DNA of 64,000 bases from Epiperipatus broadwayi. Taxonomy: Eukaryota; Onychophora; Udeonychophora; Euonychophora; Peripatidae. The notes beneath the pieces were generated by a model. It was not told where the DNA came from. It saw nothing but the letters and a program-made list of their open reading frames with translations, and did not search any database. Location of the stretch: contig JAQFVV010006203.1 of NCBI GenBank assembly GCA_028023455.1, positions 15,104,348 through 15,168,347 on the forward strand. The letters run 5' to 3'. The number at the start of each line of letters is the position of its first letter. Positions within the stretch are counted from its first letter, which is position 1. A program made the translations under genes and the position numbers. Of the stretch, positions 29,001 to 44,000 are shown piece by piece.

Positions 29001-32000
29001 CACCAATTATAGTTCATAGACATATATAAGTATATACAAAATTATGGAGGATCATTATCTTGAGAATATATATTTATCTATGTGCTTATATCACATTCCC
29101 CCTCCCTTATGTGCAATTAGTCTTACAGCCTCATATAATGTACAGAATTTCAAATGTATTAAACGAATTCTTAAATTGTATGTAAAATCTTATAGATATA
29201 CAAATAATGCAAATATGAAATAAATTAGCCTTCCATTACATAATTAATAATAGAAATAAAAAATTATTGATAATATTTGACTATAGACTCCAAATAATAT
29301 CAATAAAAAAATATGTTCCCAAAAAAGATTAATTTCTGATTGAAATATAATATTGAAAATTATGATTCTCCTTATGAAAATATATGTCAATAAATCAATA
29401 AATGTAGTGAAAGTGAAATTTACAGATTTAAGTTTTTTTTTTAAATTTTCATTAAATGCCAACCTTACACAAATAATGTAACATTAAATTTAATGAGTGC
29501 TCAATTTACCTGGTGGTAAAGGAGGATTTTTCTGAATCAAAACTACAACAATCTTAGTGTTTCTATTTTGTAAACTTGATCTGGAAAAAAAAAATCCAAC
29601 ATATTAATAATAAACAAATAGAAACAATCACACAATAATAAGAATGGTAATAATAACAAAAGGGCAGGAATGATGATAAAAACATGAGACATACACAAGA
29701 TACAAAAAATTACTAGAAGTAAGTTTGGATTAAAATAAATATATGTAAAGTGATAATAATAAAAGCACTAGAGTAGCAATTAGGAAGGAAATTATAGTGC
29801 AAGTTATAGGTTTTAAATACTTAATAAATTTAAGACGAGAATTATAATGGAATTTAAAAATGAGTTATATTAAAAAATAAAGAGGCTTTTCAAATTGTTT
29901 TACTTGGAAAAAAAATTGAACTTTGGATACTGTAAAAATGTAAAAAAAAAAGAGTATATTAAATAAAATTATTGATTGTTATAAAAAAAAATAATTTAAA
30001 ACGCCAATAAGGAATTGATATATATATATATTTAGTTAGAAGACAATAAAAGAAAGAGGAGTAACAAAAGAATCTTAATGAAAGGAAGAATTATAAATAT
30101 TTTAAGAGAGTAAAACAAGATGTAGACTATAATGAACCAGATTTGTTTTTTGACAGATAATTAACAATGACAGAAAGTTATCTATAGAATCTGAATGAAG
30201 ATACATAGTTATTCTTTGCATTCCATATATATCAAATTATCAATAAAGGTTAGATTTTTTTATTATTTTCAATCAAGATTTTTGGAGAATTGTTCACTGA
30301 TGAAATAGAACAAAAAGTAATGTTCTCATTAACAAAAAACAAATTGCTTATCATATCTTTTTTTAAAAATAATACTAACAAAACATCATATAACACACTT
30401 GTCTTATTTTTGGCATATTTCCAAGAACTATTGTCTTTATCCTACCCAGAGCTTATACTACAAACATGATTAATCAATGGATACTGATAGTACTGCTATA
30501 AAATGCACATTCCCAGGGCAGTTTCTGGCTAATATGTTTTTGAATTTCAGGTTATTATATTGAAAATTGGTGGCTGCTAGATACATAAGTGTATTAGTTC
30601 TAGTTTAGAATCTTTTGAGGACTTATTGACAAATTCAAAATCCAGAGAATGATCTAGAAAAGTGGATTTTATAGTCTTACCATATAATGTCCATTAATTG
30701 CTTAAGCTTATAATACATAGCTCTGGAGTAGGATAAGGAGAATTGATTTTGAAAGATCTTGGTATACTGTTGGATTGCAAACAAAAAATCAATTTTCTTT
30801 GTCCTCAAAAATAAATTAATCAAATAACCTAGGAAATATTTAATTACAAAAGTTCACAGAAATTTTATCTGCCAACTTAGGATGGCTAACTTTTGAGGCC
30901 TAATTTGATGCATTGGTGCATTAGTTTCAGTGCATTGAACATCTGATTATAAAAAGAAAAAAATGTTTTATTAATAATCATACAAAAAAAAATTATAATA
31001 AAAATTTATATTCAATGTATCAAAACTAAAAAAAAAAAATTTGCATTCAATGTGTAAGTAAACATTTCATATTTATCTAATTTTAATGATTAATCTAGAG
31101 TGAGTCCATAATTGTTTTTAACTTTGATTTTGTAATTGTTCATCTTTTTTAAGTCTTGCAATTTTGTTCTTTATAAAAACTAGTTTCATCAATAAAATTG
31201 ATCAAAAACAAATTAAGGTCATCTTTGAATGATTCAAATTTCCAAACATTAAAAATCCGGTGAAAACAAACAGATTTAAAAGTTTCACTAAAGTAAGCAA
31301 AATTTAAATTAAATTTTAATACTTCTTTCATAATATAATAATGTATTATAGAATTTTTATGAAAAATATGTTAAATATTATTTATCTGTCGCCTATTATA
31401 TTTTATATAAACGATTTGGAGAAAATGAAATTAACTTTAAAAGACCTTCATCCTGCCATAGATTTATAATAGTCGAAAACGATGAACAAAATGTTGTATG
31501 GCAAACATTAATTACACTATTTTTATTAAGAATCCTATATATTTAAATTATAGAATGTATAGGAATAAATAGTAGGACAAATATAGTATTTTTAAGCATG
31601 TATCAATTAAATTTAGTAAAAAATTTGAATGATTTTATTGTCGGCAAATTATAATAACCATGAGGATTCACAAGAGAGGAGTTAGGATGGACCGTCCCTA
31701 TTCTAAAAGAATTGGATTGAAAATAATAAATAGCTTCATATTATGATGATACAATAGATGATTCTATTGTTTTCCTACTATTGACTTAGACTAACTCTAA
31801 TCCAGTTCCAGAAGACATAACATATGCAATGAATAAAATCACTGCACATGAAATGGCATTGTTATCAGTCTCCTGATTAAAGCAAAAAAAAATAATGAGT
31901 ACATAACCAACAAAGCTCTATATAATTTTTCCAGCTTATATCTCCAATCTATTCTATTTATTCTAGTTCAGAGCTAATTACTGTAATTTTGAGTAATCAA

Positions 32001-35000
32001 AACAACAACAACATCAAAAAAAGTGCCATAATTTCAAAATATGAATAAACAATAGTTATAAAGCTCAGGATATGATACTCTAAATTCCTAATAATTGTTG
32101 AAAGTTTAGGACACAATAATTTTAATATACTAAAACCTTTGTTTAATCACAAAAAATAATAAGTTTGATTATAAAAAAACGTTGGGATAATATTATCCTT
32201 CCATTATGAGAGTTCAAAAAACTACAAGTTTTATATTACTATTTGTGGGGTGGCTGGGCTAGAAATTGACTATAAAAATTAAGCTCAATTTGCAAACCAA
32301 TGACATACTCTATTGGAAAGCACAACAATTTTGTGGATAAACAAAAAATTCTATATAAATATTTATTTACAAATATGCATACAATTAAAATTGTAAGATT
32401 AAGTTAATAATAAATAAATAATCATAACTTCTAAATATCTGTAATTGCAAAGTGGAAGTAAATACTTCCTACTGAGTTATGTTGCATCAAGATTTATGTA
32501 GCATCAAAACCAATGAAAAGATAGACTGATATCATTCTAGCTTTGGCTCTGTTGTTATATAAGCTTAGCTTTTGATTTGGTTTTTAAATTATACAGTGAA
32601 TTTTGTTTATTGTTTTAATATAAATACATATTAAATGTTCTGCAATCATTTATTTTTAACAATCTTTGAATATTAAGTGAAGTATTAGCTTTAATAATTG
32701 CAATAATAAATAAATAATCATAACTTCTAAATTCCTGCCAATTGCTGAACATTTAGTCTGTACATAAATGAAAACAATAAACAAAATTCACTATATAATT
32801 TTAAAACAAAGTCAAAACTAAGCTTATATAACAACAGAGCCCAAAGATAAAATGTTATCATTCTATCTTTTCATTTTTTTGACACTATATAACTCAGTGG
32901 GAGGTGTTACTTCCACTTAGCAATTACAGATATTTAGAAGTCATGATTATTTATCTATTATTAGTCATGTTTTGCAAAATAATTTCTCTTGGATTCAAGG
33001 CTAGATTCAACTGTAAAACCAATCAACATTCTTCAACTTGCTAGATGTGATATTATTGAGTTTACTATTGTATAATCACACCTTCTTTGGATTGGATATG
33101 TAAAACAAATGAACAGTGGTAGACTTTCTACAAGGGTGTTTTACGATTTTCATCGTACTGGTAGATCTGTCTACATTATAAGGATTATCTGAAAGACATT
33201 CTAAAGAAGTGCTACATCAACTTTTTTGGTTGAGAAGACATAACAGAGAATAGAATACATTGGAATATTATAGTAGACATGGTATTGAAATATTTCCGAA
33301 AAAAAAGTTTACTGCTGAAAAAATTAAGAGACAAATTGTAAAATATTCAAAGAATGAAGAATGAGTCTTATTTTTAACAACCTCTGAACATTAAGTGAAA
33401 TATTAGTTTTAATAATTATGATTATTTCTAAAGATCTGTAATTGTCAAGCGGAACTAACTATCTCCCACTGAGTTATGATGATTGCAGAAAAATTTAGTC
33501 TGTACATATATTAAAGCAATAGACAAAATTCACCATATAATTTAAAAACCAATGAAAAATTAAGCTTATATAACAATAGAGTCCAAAGACAGAATGGTAT
33601 CATTTTATCTTTTTATTGGTTTTTGATGCTACATAACTCAGTAGGAGGTAGTTACTTCCACTTTATAATAAAAAATAAGTTAAATTTAAAAAAAAATTAT
33701 ACAATAAGTTTAAAGCATAAATATGAAGGAAACCGCCAAATTATAATAGCTCGAGGTAAAAAAGTAAGAAATGCAGAATATAAATCAGTTTTTAATAGCA
33801 GAATTATTCTTTGTGCTCACTGAATTTGAAAAGAGGAAAGAACTTTTCCTATTTTGCATACATAGATTTGTAATTTTATACACAGAATGGAAACTTAGAA
33901 AAGTGATGGGTTAATTTAGATATATGACTATGAAGGGAATAAATAAATCAGTTAAATTAATTAGATTAAAAACAATAAAATATTTTAAAAAATGCATAAA
34001 GATATTGAAATATTTTTTATTGAATATATTTTTTTAAAGCAAGTCATATATAGCGTGACATTGCTATCTATATTACATATTTTTTAGACATGATTTGATA
34101 AAAATACAACCCAATTTATCACTTCTTTTAATCAATATTGTTTTATTAACTTCTCACTTTTCAATCAACCAGCAGTCCTTTTAGGATTGATGAAAAAAAT
34201 TCAGTGACTGCATGTTTTAATTTTTACATTAAGATAATCAATGCTAATAGGAAAAAGAAGTCTATGAAAGACATTTGCAAGTAAAGAAATAATGGAGGAT
34301 ATTTTTAAGAGGCAATTCAAGAAACAATATTATAAAGAACATATTAAGGGAACAGAGCAAAAATTACAAAAATTTGGAGAAAATTCTGGAATTACTTCTG
34401 AAAACGGACCCTGAGCAAATAACCAATAGTGATAATATAGAGCCTTTTTTAATATAAATGCTTAATTTAATTAGCATATAAAAATATGAACATCAGATAA
34501 AAGTGAATATCTTTTGTCCGACCAATAGATAGGCAATGATATAAGAAATGGGGGTATTACTGCAATGCTAAAAAATTCTTTGGGAATCTGAATTGTGAAT
34601 TATTATAGTATTGTATTTGTACTTAGTTGTACTATGAAGCAGTTCATGTAATCCATCTGGCTAAAAATTTCTGCAGTGAAGTGTGCACATTAATTTATAA
34701 TAAAAAAGCCTTTGACGCAAATGATGAAAAATGACTGCCTAAATGGACTAGCATCATAGAACATAAGTCATAGAGGAAATATCTCCACATAAAATTATTA
34801 ATGATTTAAGCCTATATTCAGTCATAGATCTATATGTTTTTTATTTACTTTTTGAATACAATAAATCATATTTTTCATTAATAAAATGAAAAAAATTGGA
34901 AAATAAAAATAAATCATGTATTCAGAATTCTACTCCCTTCACTAATTGTGAAATTGCACCACATTACAATCATAATTTTTATCTTTAGTCAGAGCATCAA

Positions 35001-38000
35001 GTTATTTTACTGAATCACATTAATTCATGAAGCCTTTACTTTCAACTAAAAATAGTTATATTATTTACTGATCAAAATTTAACGACATTCTGAGGATTGG
35101 CTATCATGAAAAAATTTACAATGTTAACTTGGCTAACTCACACTCCAAACCATGGGCATGGCAGATGGATGTATCAGTCCCAATGAAATACAACTATTTT
35201 GTATTTATGTATTTTAATAAATTTAAAATAAATTAAAATTCTGATCATTTACACAAAATTTTAATGTGACTCTGAAAATGACTATAAAACAAAAATCATA
35301 AACAATAGGTTTTTATAATGTGAAATATTATTTTAAGAATTACAACTAAAACTATTTATTAAAAAAGAGGAAAAATTTTGATTATATTAAAATTACTAGT
35401 TTTTGTCTATTTTTTTTTTGGGGGGGGGGGAATCATTTTACCTGATAACTTTTAATTTTGCAGAACATTCTACATGTTTCTCAACCCACAGTCGATCATC
35501 CCAATCAAGATCATAAAACATAACAACTACAGAAGGAACAAGATTAAGATGCTTATTAATCCACTTCGTTTTCAAAATACCTTTAGGAATGTAAAATTCA
35601 TATGTGGAACGCTGAAACAAATATAAAAAAAATATGTATTGGAATAAAAATGTTTGTAAATATATATATACATCCAAATGTATATTTCATATCAGTAAGT
35701 AATGCATTTTTATCTAAATAAAATATATTTCAATTTTATAATTCTACAGAATATGAATTATATAAAAATGCAATGCATCTATAATTAGCAAATATTAATA
35801 TAAGAAAGATGCTGAAATTTGATTTTAATTAACAATTACAATAATAATATATTTTGTATATAAAAACACAATGTAAGTACATTTGTAGTAGTGTGGTGAG
35901 ATGGGGGAGCAAATGCATAGTAATTATGGTGACAGCTTTGACTTAATTCTCAAGTCTGAACACATGAATAAAAGAACAATAGTTTTACCCAAATAATCTA
36001 TCTAGGAATCTTTAGTTATTATTCAGTAAAAATAATATTATCACTATTCTGTATACGAAACTCTATGTATTTAGAAACCAGTTGTTTTAGTTTTTTTACC
36101 TATTTTAGATATAATTATATACTGCCTTTTTAAAATGAATTCAAATATTGAACAAGGAGTCATTTTCACAATTATTATCATTATTTTGGTTATCAGCAAG
36201 TATAATTTCTGGACTGACTTCATTTATGGCAGAAATAAACTAAAAAGTACCCAACTGAAGCAGAAGAGTTTAATATATCCATGTTCGTGGTATGATTAAA
36301 TGTCCATCAATGGCATAAGACAAAGATCAGTGGTAGCCTTTGAGTGGGACGTTTGTCCCTTAGTGGATTATATATAACTAGAATTAATGTTCCATGGATT
36401 GGCTGAGTATTAACATCACATATATATATTGTAAAAGAATGTGAGCCTGAAATGAGATTGAAAAAAAATACTACAAAAAAATTAATCTATTATATTGTTT
36501 ATAAGCTATTTGGTTTAGTTGGAAGGCATAACATCATAATAATGTTAATTACAAGAACTATAATAATAATAACAAAGAGCTATGTTTTTTTCCTTTCCTC
36601 AGATTCTTTTTCATTCATCTACTTCCATTTTTTTCCCATTCTGTAACTTATTTCTATAGATTAGGAAATCATAGGCCTTTCTAAATTTAAATGATGCTAC
36701 TTCTAGATACCACACAAGAGAATTATACCATTTGTTGTTGCTTCAATATATTCCTATCTAATTTACCCACAAAGATCTGTTAATTCCTAAAGTATATTAC
36801 TTTTATTTCTCTAACCCTTGAATTCTCAGATTACTTTTCTTAAATATTTTTTAAATCTGATTAACTCATCCTCAAGATGTAATTGATTTTTTAGATGATT
36901 AAATCAATTAGAACTTAATAAGTGCATATATCTACTCATTTAATATGATAATAATTATTCATTTTTACTCTAATGTAATACTGAAAATATATTGTGGATT
37001 CATCATATATTCTTTTAGCATTAACATGCATAGGTATATATTTATAAGTTTGGATAAAATGTTTTGGAAATTAATTTCTTTCCTATCAAACCATTATAAA
37101 ATCTTTTAATACTGAAATAATCTCATAATTCAAGACTGTAAATCTCTTTAATAATAATCCTCAAATGCTTAAGATCATCTTTTTGAACTAGATATTGTCC
37201 ATCCTGTATTACCAAATTTAAATATGTCAGAATTGAATACATCACAGAGTTAGTCGATAAATTGTGAAAAAACAAATATAACTATGTCAATAAACAATAG
37301 TTATTAAATAAAACTAAATACATAAGAACATTCTCAATAACTTCCACACAACACTTAAGCCATGACACATAAAATAACATCTGAAAAAAAAAAAAAAATC
37401 CATTTTTATGGGCACTATAACAAGGGTACATTATCAGCATAAAGAAACATATTAATAAATCTTTCTCTAAATACTACAATATTTAAAAATTCACTATCTC
37501 AAATATCAAGATGGCTCATGTTACAGAGCATATTAATTGCCCATAAAAAAATACAAATAAATCAACCGTAAATTATTATCTAAACTCATACAAACTGACA
37601 AAGCTGACAATGACTTCAAATACTAAATGGCTATATTATAATCAATATTCTTTCTGACGTGAACATATTTACATTTCTATACTTCACTTCTTAAATCACT
37701 CTGTGAGCATCCAATTTGTTAAACTTCAGTTTCACATAATACTGATAATAAAATATAAATTATTTCTTCACTCTCAGATATTAATTAAAATAAATTCTCA
37801 GAATTATATATTTTCTTTATCTAGACTGCATTTAAATATAACAGAATCATAAACAGTTTCACATATTTTAAATATCTACAACTTTTCAAGAAATAATTTA
37901 TACCATTTATTTAAGTTTCAGAAAGAAGTTTGTTGTTAATTGAAAGAAAACTCATTAATTCCTTTTTGAGGCCTTAAAATTCTTGATATTCACTACATGA

Positions 38001-41000
38001 GTCTTGTCATTGCAGCTGTTATTACTATATGATTATTTATATAGTAAAAAAACATAGATGGGCTGCTCACCAATACTCAACAACCAGCATGATAAGTTTA
38101 TTTGCTTTTTACCTCTGTATTTAAGATCAAGACAGAAAATCTAGCAGCAGTCTACATTTCAATGGTGGAGTTTGAATCCATATGGAGAAAAATGACCCAC
38201 TTTTTTGTGTTGAAATTCATAGCCTTAAGGGTCCTGGGAGATAGTTTGCTGGCTTGAAGCTCATCAGCCCTAGCCAGAAGGGAAATGATCAATGCCAACA
38301 ACTATACCTGAATTATACCTTCCTGATTATGACAATCCTGGATTATACCTGTCTTACCAAGACCAACTCACAAAGAGAAGCACAGATAAATGTATATACA
38401 ATGGTAAGTAGCATTATATATAATGAGAGTGAAATTTTAAATAAATTTCTTTGGTACAAATGACATTTAAAAATCTATGTATTTTAAAGAATAAGAAGTA
38501 AATAATTTTGCTTGAAATGAATTAAAATCTAGAAGTAATGATTGATTGTTGGACAATTTATTTTGAAAAAGGAAAAAGAGAACTTCAAATTTTTTTTAGA
38601 TTAATTTTGAGATGTAATTAATTTAACTGAGAATAACTTGTCATAAAAAAAAAACTTTTGAGTTACCTGTCCAAAAAAATTGACTTTATTTTTTTTTTTT
38701 TAAAAAAAAGGAAAAATACTTTTATTGACTAAAAAAAAAAAAAGAGACTAATTAATAATATTAATTCATATCATCTATATGATCATAAATATACATGTAT
38801 ATGTGAATTTTATGTATAGTTTTCAAATGGAATTAATTATGAAATATATTTTTAATAATTTTATTATTTTGATAAATTCAAACATGTTCATTTTATATCA
38901 AGCAACATGCATGTATGCTGAATGGGTTTTACGTAAACCTAATGTATTAATCATATAAATCAATGTAATAATTTGAATTTTGTATAATAACATTTGGAAA
39001 TCACGTGATAATTTTTTTATTATTGTATGTTAATCAAAATTAGAAGGCTTAACTGATATGCGAAGAGCTATATTCTAAAGACCTTAACTTCAATTTTTTT
39101 TATATTGTTATTAATAAACTTATATTCAATTGTTAAAAATTGTATTGCATCATCTCTTGGTCATATAACAGTAATGAGTTTGTGTTCTTTTGAGGTAGAT
39201 ATATGCAATAACGGTTGACATATAAATGGGGATATATATTATTGCTTATGGGCATCCAGATGATGATGATTATGGTTGCTAACATCCAGGTTGGCACAAA
39301 AGAGAATACTCTTTAAAGCTCATGCACTACATTTTATTTTAGTTGTCTTTTAAAAGTTAAGTTTATAGTTGGCAAGTACATCAATGGTACTAAGTGGCTA
39401 GAGTATTGATGATGATCAGCATGTTTTAATATCCCAGCATTATTGTTTTTGATTATTATGTATGCAGATGGATGAGCACTTAGTTGATGCATCCAAGTTA
39501 TGTTTAAATAATTGCCCAAGCTGGCAAAGGTTCAATAGTTAGCCTGGTCTACAGGAGACCCAATTCAAATCCAGTCACCAGATTGACTGCTGATTTATAT
39601 TATTTATTGTTCAATCCAGCCATAAGTGGACTGTTGATTTATTGTAGTGATGTATTTTGATCATTCATAATTATGAATGGTATTTCTTTTTTTGTATTAT
39701 TTATTATAATGCTGTTTGATGTATAGTTAATCATAGTTGCTCTAAGGAGTAACTGGCTGATCTCATTAGTGATCTCACAGAGAGTTCTTATAATCTCATG
39801 CTCTTTAGAATATAAAATTTCTTGTATATTTTGGATATTAACATTATTTAATATTTTACTTAATATTTTTTAAATATCTTACTTAAATATTATAATCTTT
39901 GTAAATTTGATATTTTATGTTATTCCACTTGACCACATCCTATCACCCCATCCCATTACAATATGAATACATAATGGCCCAGTAATATGAGGGATTAGTT
40001 TGACATAATGTCTACATGGGTATGACTATAATATCAAATCCTATAAGGGCTTTGAGCATTCCATTGTTGCTTTTTCAATGAAATGGCCACAATAGTTGGA
40101 AAGATGAGAAGATTGAAGCCTGTACATTAAAGTTTAAAGAATTGCTATCTTATATAAGCCAAGCATTGATTGTATATATGTGTGGAGAATTATGACCTGG
40201 TCCAACAGATGAGTGTTGGTTCTGCACTAAATAGTTATATTGGAGATCACTATCTTTTTCACATGGTCATGTGTATCAGTTGTTCGAGATGGAATGGAAT
40301 ATGAATATAGATTGAAAAATCCTAAGTTCAAATTCCTCTACTTAAAATAAATATTAAAATATACTCTGATGCAGTGCCTTTATATTATATATATATATAA
40401 ATATGGTTGTTCTACTCCAATATGTTATAAAATACTTTTATACAAGATAAAAAGACAACAAGCTGAACTTGATTAATTTAAACTATTTGCAATTTACTTT
40501 TACCTAAGTAAACTTTCAGTGCTTAGCATCATAATCATGGCTTATGGACTATTAATGATAAAAGTAATGGAGTCAATCAAAACAATCGTATTTATTTGTT
40601 AAAAATTCTATTATACCCGTATATGAATATTATTGTTCATTCATTAATGTTGTTCTGAACAATCTTTCATTTTTATTTTTGATTGCCATTTTTCTGAAAA
40701 AAAATTTGATGTTTAAAATATCAAAGTGATAATTTGTTTTCTTCTCATAGTCAAAAAATATTGAATTAGAATTTGTGTTAAACTTTGATCGACTATAAAG
40801 TTGTTAGGTTGGTTTAACTTTGTAGATAAATTTGAATGAAATTCATTAAAATAAATAGTGATGTAGGAAATTTGAACATCCAGTAATAGAGTGTTTATGC
40901 TTTTTCATTATTTGATATTTTTATCTTTAGAATTATTAATTATTCTCTTTAAATTTTAAGGGGTTCTAAAGCTGGCATTAAAGTACTTTGCATGTAACTT

Positions 41001-44000
41001 ACTTTTTTATATACTTGCGGCACATATGCCATAGAGATCTAGGGCTTGCTTTTTACTTCATGTTAAGCTGTGTTATTTTTACTATGGTTAAATCTTCAGG
41101 TTATACTATTTAAATCACTCCTCTTATCTTACAGTTGTCAAACTGCAACATTTAGGAACCAACAGTGGATTAGCGTTATAAATTAGTTTAAAAAGCCCTC
41201 TAATACAATGATGCTATTTGCATGAAAGAGCATAAAATATATATATATGTGCTCTTCACAAATGGAAACACACTGAAAAAACACAATATCAACTTCTAAC
41301 TTATAAGTGTTTAAAATTAGCGCAACTTATTTGTGCTTTGCAAACATTATAATAAAGTTTAAAACATGATGAAGGGAACAACCTAGCAATATTTTCTACT
41401 ACTACCCCCCCCTCCACCCAACCCATATGAAATTTCACAAACGATACTTGATTATATCGAATGATGATCAACTTCAGGAATGATTACTATTTATTATAGC
41501 AAAAATTATTTCCAAGTGGTTGAAAGAGGAACTGTCTTGCTGCACTAACCATTGATAGTTTTTTACATTGGTTAATAAAATAATGGAATTTAAACTAAAA
41601 AGTAATCATAAGCAAAGAAGTCACACTTGATCAACAGATATTGTCTAATAGAAAAATAAACTTTATTATAGAGGCACTGAATTGGATTGACAAAGCTATA
41701 ACAGCAATATTTAGAGGCAAGACATATATAATGAAATATTCATAACCAATGAAACTTCTCATAAGAGAAATAGTTAGCAGTTTAGCCTTGGATAATTCAA
41801 CTATTACTTAACCAATATATAGATACATTATATGTTAGATATATGGACAATGTACTATATGTGGATTTCAAGATATAAAAGGATGTAATTTTATAATTCT
41901 CAATAAAAGATCAAATATTAAATGATCAGTAGAATATGAAAGTACCAATGATAAATTAAAATATGTGAATGTATGTATCTAATGTTACAAAAATGAGTTG
42001 GATTAGAGATTGGTAATCAAAACTTTACATATGAGACTATACAAACATTAGGTCAAGTGTTCCTGTTTTACATAAGAATATGGATTTTAAAGCATTCTTA
42101 TTCTTTAGCAATTCATTTTATGATTTAAAACAAATAAGAAAAGAAATATTAATGATGATGTTAGAGATTTAATAGATTTAGGATGCAATAGATATGGTTT
42201 GAATAACATAATCAGAAGAGTTAATAACGATAAACAGTTTAATCACAAGATCTTGAATCTCTGGAATATGAATTAGAGTTACATTAGAAAAATAAATATA
42301 TATAAAAAGTAATTCAATGTTAGTTTTAGGAGGTACATGTAATTTAAATAAAATTATTAATAATTCCAAAGATAAAATATCAAAGCACAAACAGTTTATA
42401 CTATTGAGTGTCCAAATTCTATTTGTCTCTATTTATTTCGGTGAATACCAAGGAAATTAATTTACAAGACTGTACTAACATACAACTCTATAGAAAATAA
42501 TAGGTATAATTCCATGCCATGAGCATGTCAAAAAACTGATAATAATAAAAAAATCAAAAACCCATAGCAAAAATCCCTTCAAGAAATATCATTATCTAAT
42601 TAATGAGCTAATAGTGTTCAATCATGATTTTTCCAAAGAGATTACCATTATTTCATAGTTGTTTATAATCTACGATTGTTGTGCTCTATACTGAAAATAT
42701 AAAGTAAAAACTAAATTATAAATAGTAATATAAATTAAATAAGTACTGGATGGTTTCCAATTTATATAATATTTTATTATAAGTATATGTGTAATTATAG
42801 ATCATTTTCTCTTTTTTTATATATAGATATATAAAAAAAACCATAAGCTTTGAGAGCTTTCAATTTCTACCCATGTGATTGCTATCACTTGTAAAATGTA
42901 TATAATTAATTCCCATAATGCACTATTTCAAATTATCTGCCATACTTCATGAATTTTCATATTTGTATCTTCTTTATAAACAAATAATTTCTCTTTTGTT
43001 AATATAAAATGTCTCTTTTATTAAGTTAATGATCATTAAAGACAAAAAACACTTGAGTATTATTTATTTTGTATGCTTAAACTCTTTCATATAATAATTG
43101 ATGTTTTTCAAATCTTTTTAATAATTAACGAGACTCACCTTTGTAGGATGTTCCAAAAGATAAATATTTGTAGATATAACATTACTTTTATGCTCTTTAT
43201 CAGCACTTAGAATTATTAAATGCTATTAAAGACAGCATTGATAAAATGCATAAAAGTATTTATAAAATTATTTGCTTTTGAAAGATACTATATAGTATCA
43301 GTTTTGGTGTTCACTGAAAAAAGATTTAGAATATTAATTATTATAGGAGAAAAATAAAGCATGTAAAAATAAATAATACTGGCACATCTGCATTTAAGAA
43401 TCAAGAATTTAAATATAATGGTAAATTTGTATTTGGTTTGGATGAAATAAAAATATTGCATGAAAAAAGAAGATTATTTTTGTTAGTAGATGAATTAATT
43501 TAATAGACAAGTGATAGTAGTTGATAATAATTATATAGCAGTAATTGAAAATGCTTCGGTAATTTATTTAATCATCATGATAACCATTTCTCATGCTTAC
43601 GCAAATAAAAAATAGTAATTCTCTCCTTACAATAGTGCTATTCTGGGGATACAAAATAAGCACTAGATAAGGATTTTTATGCACAAATCTTCTATCATTA
43701 ACTGACTACTATAGCTTGCACTAGGTGGCACTATTATATGGAGTGATTTATTTAATGTTTTTTTAAAATTTGAAGCTTGACCTGATTGTGATTTATTTAT
43801 TATTATATATCGATTGTGGTTTATATTGGTTTTATATAAACATGTAGGTATGCTTTTTATATACTTTTTAATAAAAAATTGTATACCTTTATCATTCGTT
43901 TGTATGTTCTAAGTTAAATTATATATATGGTTTTTTTTTTTTTTTCACAGTTCAAATACCGAAATTATCTCAAGTTAAAAAAGAAAAAGTTTCTAAGCTT

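Noticed and set aside
34180-34830. Possible LINE reverse-transcriptase remnant (NKKAFDAND)
   Set aside because: Only one short word resembles the VDYxKAFD block; not enough for a call.
41640-42530. Possible decayed retroelement on the plus strand
   Set aside because: Base composition hints at old coding sequence, but no conserved block could be read in any frame.
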